Source: Pseudomonas sp. Teo4
Lineage (GTDB): Bacteria; Pseudomonadota; Gammaproteobacteria; Pseudomonadales; Pseudomonadaceae
Direction of reading: 5' to 3'
NCBI RefSeq assembly: GCF_034387475.1
Contig: NZ_JAXCIL010000004.1
Coordinates: forward strand, 1-64,000
DNA length: 64,000 bases
Shown here: positions 60,688-64,000 of the stretch, in pieces
How the letters are laid out: the number at the start of each line of letters is the position of its first letter
Numbering within the stretch: position 1 is the stretch's first letter
Notes under the pieces: generated by a model
What the model saw: the letters and a program-made list of their open reading frames with translations, nothing else
What the model was told of the DNA's origin: nothing
Database searches by the model: none
Program-made: the position numbers and the translations under genes

Positions 60688-61869
60688 ATGACCCGTATCG
60701 GAACCCCATTGTCGCCCACCGCGACCCGTGTACTGCTCTGCGGCTGTGGCGAGCTGGGCAAGGAAGTGGTGATCGAGCTGCAGCGCCTGGGCGTCGAAGT
60801 GATCGCCGTGGACCGCTACGCCAATGCTCCGGCCATGCAGGTGGCGCACCGCAGCCATGTGGTCAACATGCTCGATGGCGTTGCCCTGCGTGCAGTGATC
60901 GAGGCCGAGAAGCCGCACTACATCGTTCCTGAGATCGAAGCCATCGCCACCGCGACCCTGGTCGAACTGGAAAGCGAAGGCTTCAACGTGGTGCCGACCG
61001 CCCGCGCCACCCAGCTGACCATGAACCGTGAAGGCATCCGCCGCCTGGCTGCCGAAGAGCTGGACCTGCCGACCTCGCCCTATCACTTCGCCGATACCTT
61101 CGAAGACTACGCCAAGGCCGTGGCCGACCTGGGCTACCCGTGCGTGGTCAAGCCGGTGATGAGTTCGTCGGGCAAGGGCCAGAGCCTGCTGCGTAGCGAT
61201 GCCGACCTGCAGAAGGCCTGGGACTACGCCCAGGAAGGCGGCCGTGCTGGCAAGGGCCGGGTGATCATCGAAGGCTTCATCGATTTCGATTACGAAATCA
61301 CCCTGCTGACCGTGCGCCACGTGGGTGGCACCAGCTACCTCGAGCCGGTCGGCCATCGTCAGGAGAAAGGCGACTACCAGGAGTCCTGGCAGCCACAGGT
61401 CATGAGCCCGAAGGCGCTCGCCGAATCGCAGCGGGTGGCCAAGGCAATCACCGACGCCCTGGGCGGCCGTGGGCTGTTCGGTGTGGAACTGTTCGTCAAA
61501 GGCGACCAGGTGTGGTTCAGCGAAGTGTCGCCACGCCCGCACGACACCGGCCTGGTGACCCTGATTTCCCAGGACTTGTCGCAGTTCGCCCTGCACGCCC
61601 GCGCCATTCTTGGCCTGCCGATTCCGGTGGTGCGCCAGTTCGGCCCGTCGGCCTCGGCGGTGATCCTGCCTGAAGGCCAGTCGCAGCAGACCAGTTTCGC
61701 CAACCTTGGCGCTGCGTTGAGTGAGCCGGACACTGCGATCCGCCTGTTCGGCAAGCCGGAAATCAACGGTACCCGCCGCATGGGCGTGTGCCTGGCGCGT
61801 GACGAGTCGGTCGAAGCGGCGCGGGCCAAGGCGACCCGCGCTTCGCAGGCGGTGAAGGTCGAGTTCTGA
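60688..61869 (+). CDS. purT: Formate-dependent GAR transformylase
   Basis: ATP-grasp enzyme of 393 residues that makes FGAR from GAR, formate and ATP. N-terminal [23 protein letters not shown]-grasp loop [13 protein letters not shown] and metal/active-site [16 protein letters not shown] are all present. A TAGAAT at 60616-60621 may be its -10. A REPIN follows the stop codon. Confidence 0.97.
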   Translation: MTRIGTPLSPTATRVLLCGCGELGKEVVIELQRLGVEVIAVDRYANAPAMQVAHRSHVVNMLDGVALRAVIEAEKPHYIVPEIEAIATATLVELESEGFNVVPTARATQLTMNREGIRRLAAEELDLPTSPYHFADTFEDYAKAVADLGYPCVVKPVMSSSGKGQSLLRSDADLQKAWDYAQEGGRAGKGRVIIEGFIDFDYEITLLTVRHVGGTSYLEPVGHRQEKGDYQESWQPQVMSPKALAESQRVAKAITDALGGRGLFGVELFVKGDQVWFSEVSPRPHDTGLVTLISQDLSQFALHARAILGLPIPVVRQFGPSASAVILPEGQSQQTSFANLGAALSEPDTAIRLFGKPEINGTRRMGVCLARDESVEAARAKATRASQAVKVEF

Positions 61870-61879
61870 TCAGATAGGG

Positions 61880-62005
61880 GGCTGCTCTGCAGCCCTTTCG
61901 CAGGCTACGCCAGCTCCCACAAATCCAGTCATTGGGGGTGGTCCAAGTCATCCTTGAACCGTGGGAGCTGGCGTCAGCCTGCGATGGGCCGCAAAGCGGC
62001 CCCAT
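61880..62005. repeat. Paired REP-like hairpin between purT and the MFS gene
   Basis: Diverged REP class: CTTTCGCAGGCTACGCCAGC...CCCAC and GTGGGAGCTGGCGTCAGCCT...GCGA, with outer GGGGCTGC/GCGGCCCC arms. It separates convergent genes. Confidence 0.8.
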
Positions 62006-62009
62006 TTTC

Positions 62010-63311
62010 TCAAAGTTGCGTGTCTCGGGTCTCTTTCAGGCACAGCACAGCAATCAAGCTGATCACCGCCGCCACCGACACATACCCGCCGACCCAGCTC
62101 AACCCGCCCATGCTCACCAGTTTCTGAGCAAAGAACGGCGCCGCCGAAGCCCCCACGATACCGCCCAGGTTGTACGCCGCCGATGCGCCGGTATAGCGTA
62201 CGTGGGTCGGGAACAGCTCTGGTAGCAGCGCACCCATCGGGGCGAAGGTCACGCCCATCAGGAACAGCTCGATGGCCAGGAACAACGCCACGCCCGTGGT
62301 CGAACCCGAGGTCAGCAATGGTTCCATGGTAAAGCCCGACGCCACCGCCAGCAGGCCACCGACGATCAGCACCGGCTTGCGCCCGTAGCGGTCGCTGAGC
62401 CAGGCCGACAGTGGCGTGGCCAGGGCCATGAAGACCACGGCGAAGCACAGCATGCCGAGGAAGGTTTCACGGCTGTAGCCCAAGGTCGAAACCCCATAGC
62501 TGAGCGAGAACACCGTGGAGATGTAGAACAGCGCATAGCACACCACCATGGCGGCAGCGCCCAGCAGGGTGGGCAGCCAATACTTGGCGAACAGGTCGAC
62601 CACCGGCATCTTCACCCGCTCGTGGCGTTCAACCGCCTTGGCGAATACCGGGCTTTCCTCCAACTTCAGGCGCACATACAGGCCCACGAGGACCAGCGCG
62701 GCGCTGAGCAGGAATGGAATGCGCCAGCCCCACTCGCGGAACTGCTCGTCACTGAGGACCAGGGCCAGGGTCAGGAACAGCCCGTTGGCAGCCAGGAAGC
62801 CGATCGAAGGGCCCAGTTGCGGGAACATGCCGAACCAGGCGCGTTTGCCTTGCGGCGCGTTCTCGGTGGCCAGCAGTGCTGCACCGCCCCATTCACCGCC
62901 CAGGCCAAGGCCTTGGCCGAAGCGCAGCAGGCACAGCAGGACAGGTGCCCAGACACCGATGCTGTCGTAGCCGGGCAGCACGCCGATCAGCGTGGTGGAC
63001 GCCCCCATCAGCAGCAACGACGCAACCAGGGTCGACTTGCGCCCGATGCGGTCGCCGAAATGGCCGAACAGTGCCGAACCCAAAGGGCGGGCGAGGAAGG
63101 CAATGCCGAAGGTCAGGAACGCCGCCAACATCTGTGCGGTACCGGAACCGGACGGGAAGAACACTGGGCCGATCACCAAGGCGGCGGCGGTGGCGTAAAC
63201 GTAGAAGTCATAGAATTCGATGGCGGTGCCGATGAAGCTGGCGGTGGCCACCCGTGCCGGTGAGTTGACCGGCGCGGCGGGCGCTTCGGCATAAGTGCTG
63301 CTGGTTGTCAT
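62010..63311 (-). CDS. MFS transporter, metabolite:H+ symporter family
   Basis: Inner-membrane transporter of 433 residues from the ATG at 63311, twelve transmembrane segments. MHS-family features are ASFIGTAIEFYDFYVYATAA at the N-terminus and the loop 2-3 motif FGHFGDRIGRKSTLV, repeated as WLSDRYGRKPVL. Relatives carry shikimate, dicarboxylates or osmolytes; the substrate cannot be told. Confidence 0.9.
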   Translation of the reverse strand: MTTSSTYAEAPAAPVNSPARVATASFIGTAIEFYDFYVYATAAALVIGPVFFPSGSGTAQMLAAFLTFGIAFLARPLGSALFGHFGDRIGRKSTLVASLLLMGASTTLIGVLPGYDSIGVWAPVLLCLLRFGQGLGLGGEWGGAALLATENAPQGKRAWFGMFPQLGPSIGFLAANGLFLTLALVLSDEQFREWGWRIPFLLSAALVLVGLYVRLKLEESPVFAKAVERHERVKMPVVDLFAKYWLPTLLGAAAMVVCYALFYISTVFSLSYGVSTLGYSRETFLGMLCFAVVFMALATPLSAWLSDRYGRKPVLIVGGLLAVASGFTMEPLLTSGSTTGVALFLAIELFLMGVTFAPMGALLPELFPTHVRYTGASAAYNLGGIVGASAAPFFAQKLVSMGGLSWVGGYVSVAAVISLIAVLCLKETRDTQL

Positions 63312-63573
63312 TAAGTAGGTCCCTAACAGTCTGGTCTTGCTCCATGGCCTTGGCCCGCGAGGGCGCGCACTCGACAGCAAAGGGCAGGCACGGTTTCGCG
63401 GACGCCGGAGCGTATTGTTGTGGTCGCCCGACTGACGGCAGCCCAAGGGGGATAGGGGCGGGAGCGGGCACTGTTCGGGGTGTTGAAGCAGGACCGCGGG
63501 GCGTGTCAGTGGAGCGGACTGGCCGTGTGGCGCCGGGTGCGGGTAGCAGGCGGGACGGCGGGGCTGGGTAAGC

Positions 63574-63600
63574 GTGACCCGAGTATAGCTATCGGGTCAC
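63574..63600. other. Stem-loop over the CorC stop codon
   Basis: GTGACCCGA and TCGGGTCAC form a perfect 9-bp stem with a 9-base loop that contains the TAG stop of the CorC-like gene (63589-63591). No T-run follows, so it is not a standard terminator. Confidence 0.55.
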
Positions 63601-64000
63601 GGTCCACACCAGTACCTTGCTGGCGCAATTGTCCTCTGTTTCGAGGATTTCCAGGCGATAGCGGCCGATCTTCAGGCAAACGGCGCTTTCCGGGATGCTT
63701 TCCAGGGCTTCGGTGACCAGCCCGTTGAGGGTTTTCGGGCCACCGTCACAGGGCAGGTGCCAACCCAGGCTGCGGTTGATTTCACGCAGCGAGGCGGTGC
63801 CTTCGATGACGAAGCTGCCATCGGGCTGTGGGTGTACGTGGGGGTTGTCCAGGCTGTGCTCGTCTTCGAACTCGCCGACGATCTCTTCGAGGATGTCTTC
63901 GAGGGTGACGATGCCCAGTACTTCACCATACTCGTCCACCACCACGCCCAGGCGTCGTTGCTGCTTGTGGAAGTTCAGCAGTTGCAGCTGCAGCGGGGTG
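63589..64000 (-). CDS. CorC/HlyC-type CBS-domain protein, 3' part (partial)
   Basis: At least 136 C-terminal residues; the 5' end lies beyond 64000. The end of the second CBS domain (VVDEYGEVLGIVTLEDILEE) precedes a CorC_HlyC transporter-associated domain (DGSFVIEGTASLREINRSL). Full-length relatives have DUF21 membrane domains (CNNM/YfjD) or are soluble CorC; which one applies is not visible here. The 277-bp gap to the MFS gene holds only the stem-loop. Confidence 0.88.
   Translation of the reverse strand, partial: TPLQLQLLNFHKQQRRLGVVVDEYGEVLGIVTLEDILEEIVGEFEDEHSLDNPHVHPQPDGSFVIEGTASLREINRSLGWHLPCDGGPKTLNGLVTEALESIPESAVCLKIGRYRLEILETEDNCASKVLVWTVTR

Overview
The window comes from a Pseudomonas of the P. 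putida group. It is GC-rich, uses Entner-Doudoroff glucose metabolism (gltR-gtrS, gtsABCD, oprB, hexR/zwf/pgl/eda), carries cumA-tadA-mltF-purL in the usual P. putida order, and is studded with paired REP elements built on the putida-type core (TCGCGGGTAAACCCGCTCCCACAG or TCGCCGGCAAGCCGGCTCCCACAG). The species-group assignment is recognition from memory; no database search was run.

Layout. (1) 1-13140, glucose uptake and catabolism: a two-component system, a glucose ABC transporter, the OprB porin and a mutarotase; then hexR divergent from zwf-pgl-eda, with a HexR-like operator between them and a strong terminator after eda. (2) 13160-22630, core metabolism: leuA with a candidate 25-codon leucine-rich leader peptide, an M23 endopeptidase with xseA, a TauE-type permease, a zinc-ribbon protein, and guaB-guaA behind a clear sigma70 promoter. 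(3) 22637-24532, a lower-GC membrane sulfatase-fold protein between guaA and cumA. (4) 24838-33034, cumA, tadA, mltF, purL and a NIF3/YqfO-like protein.

(5) 33141-48716, the most coherent accessory system: a second Tat translocase (tatABC), a detached gspK, a Tat-signal PhoX-type phosphatase with a lipobox, and a translationally coupled type II secretion operon (gspC-D-E-F-G-H-I-J-L-M-N). The operon is headed by a lipoprotein of the SoxB/5'-nucleotidase family that has lost its metal-binding motifs. Pho-box-like repeats lie 55-58 bp upstream of three transcription units (tatA, phoX and the T2SS operon). I infer a phosphate-starvation export module in which Tat delivers folded, possibly lipidated, cargo to a dedicated T2SS. 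(6) 48717-50983, an AT-richer scar with an IS5-type transposase fragment, a glycine-zipper toxin-type fragment, an unknown ORF and a SUKH-type immunity protein. (7) 50984-57220, a two-partner secretion pair (TpsA adhesin, TpsB transporter). (8) 57380-64000, housekeeping: L,D-transpeptidase, two NUDIX hydrolases, gamma-carbonic anhydrase, a DUF1289 protein, a VUT/preQ0-type transporter, purT, an MFS transporter, and the 3' part of a CorC-like gene running off the window.

Non-coding structure is rich. There are nine paired REP elements, one single REP, two copies of a ~230-240 bp giant hairpin element (both between divergent genes), and several dyads next to promoters. I saw no tRNA, rRNA or CRISPR array.
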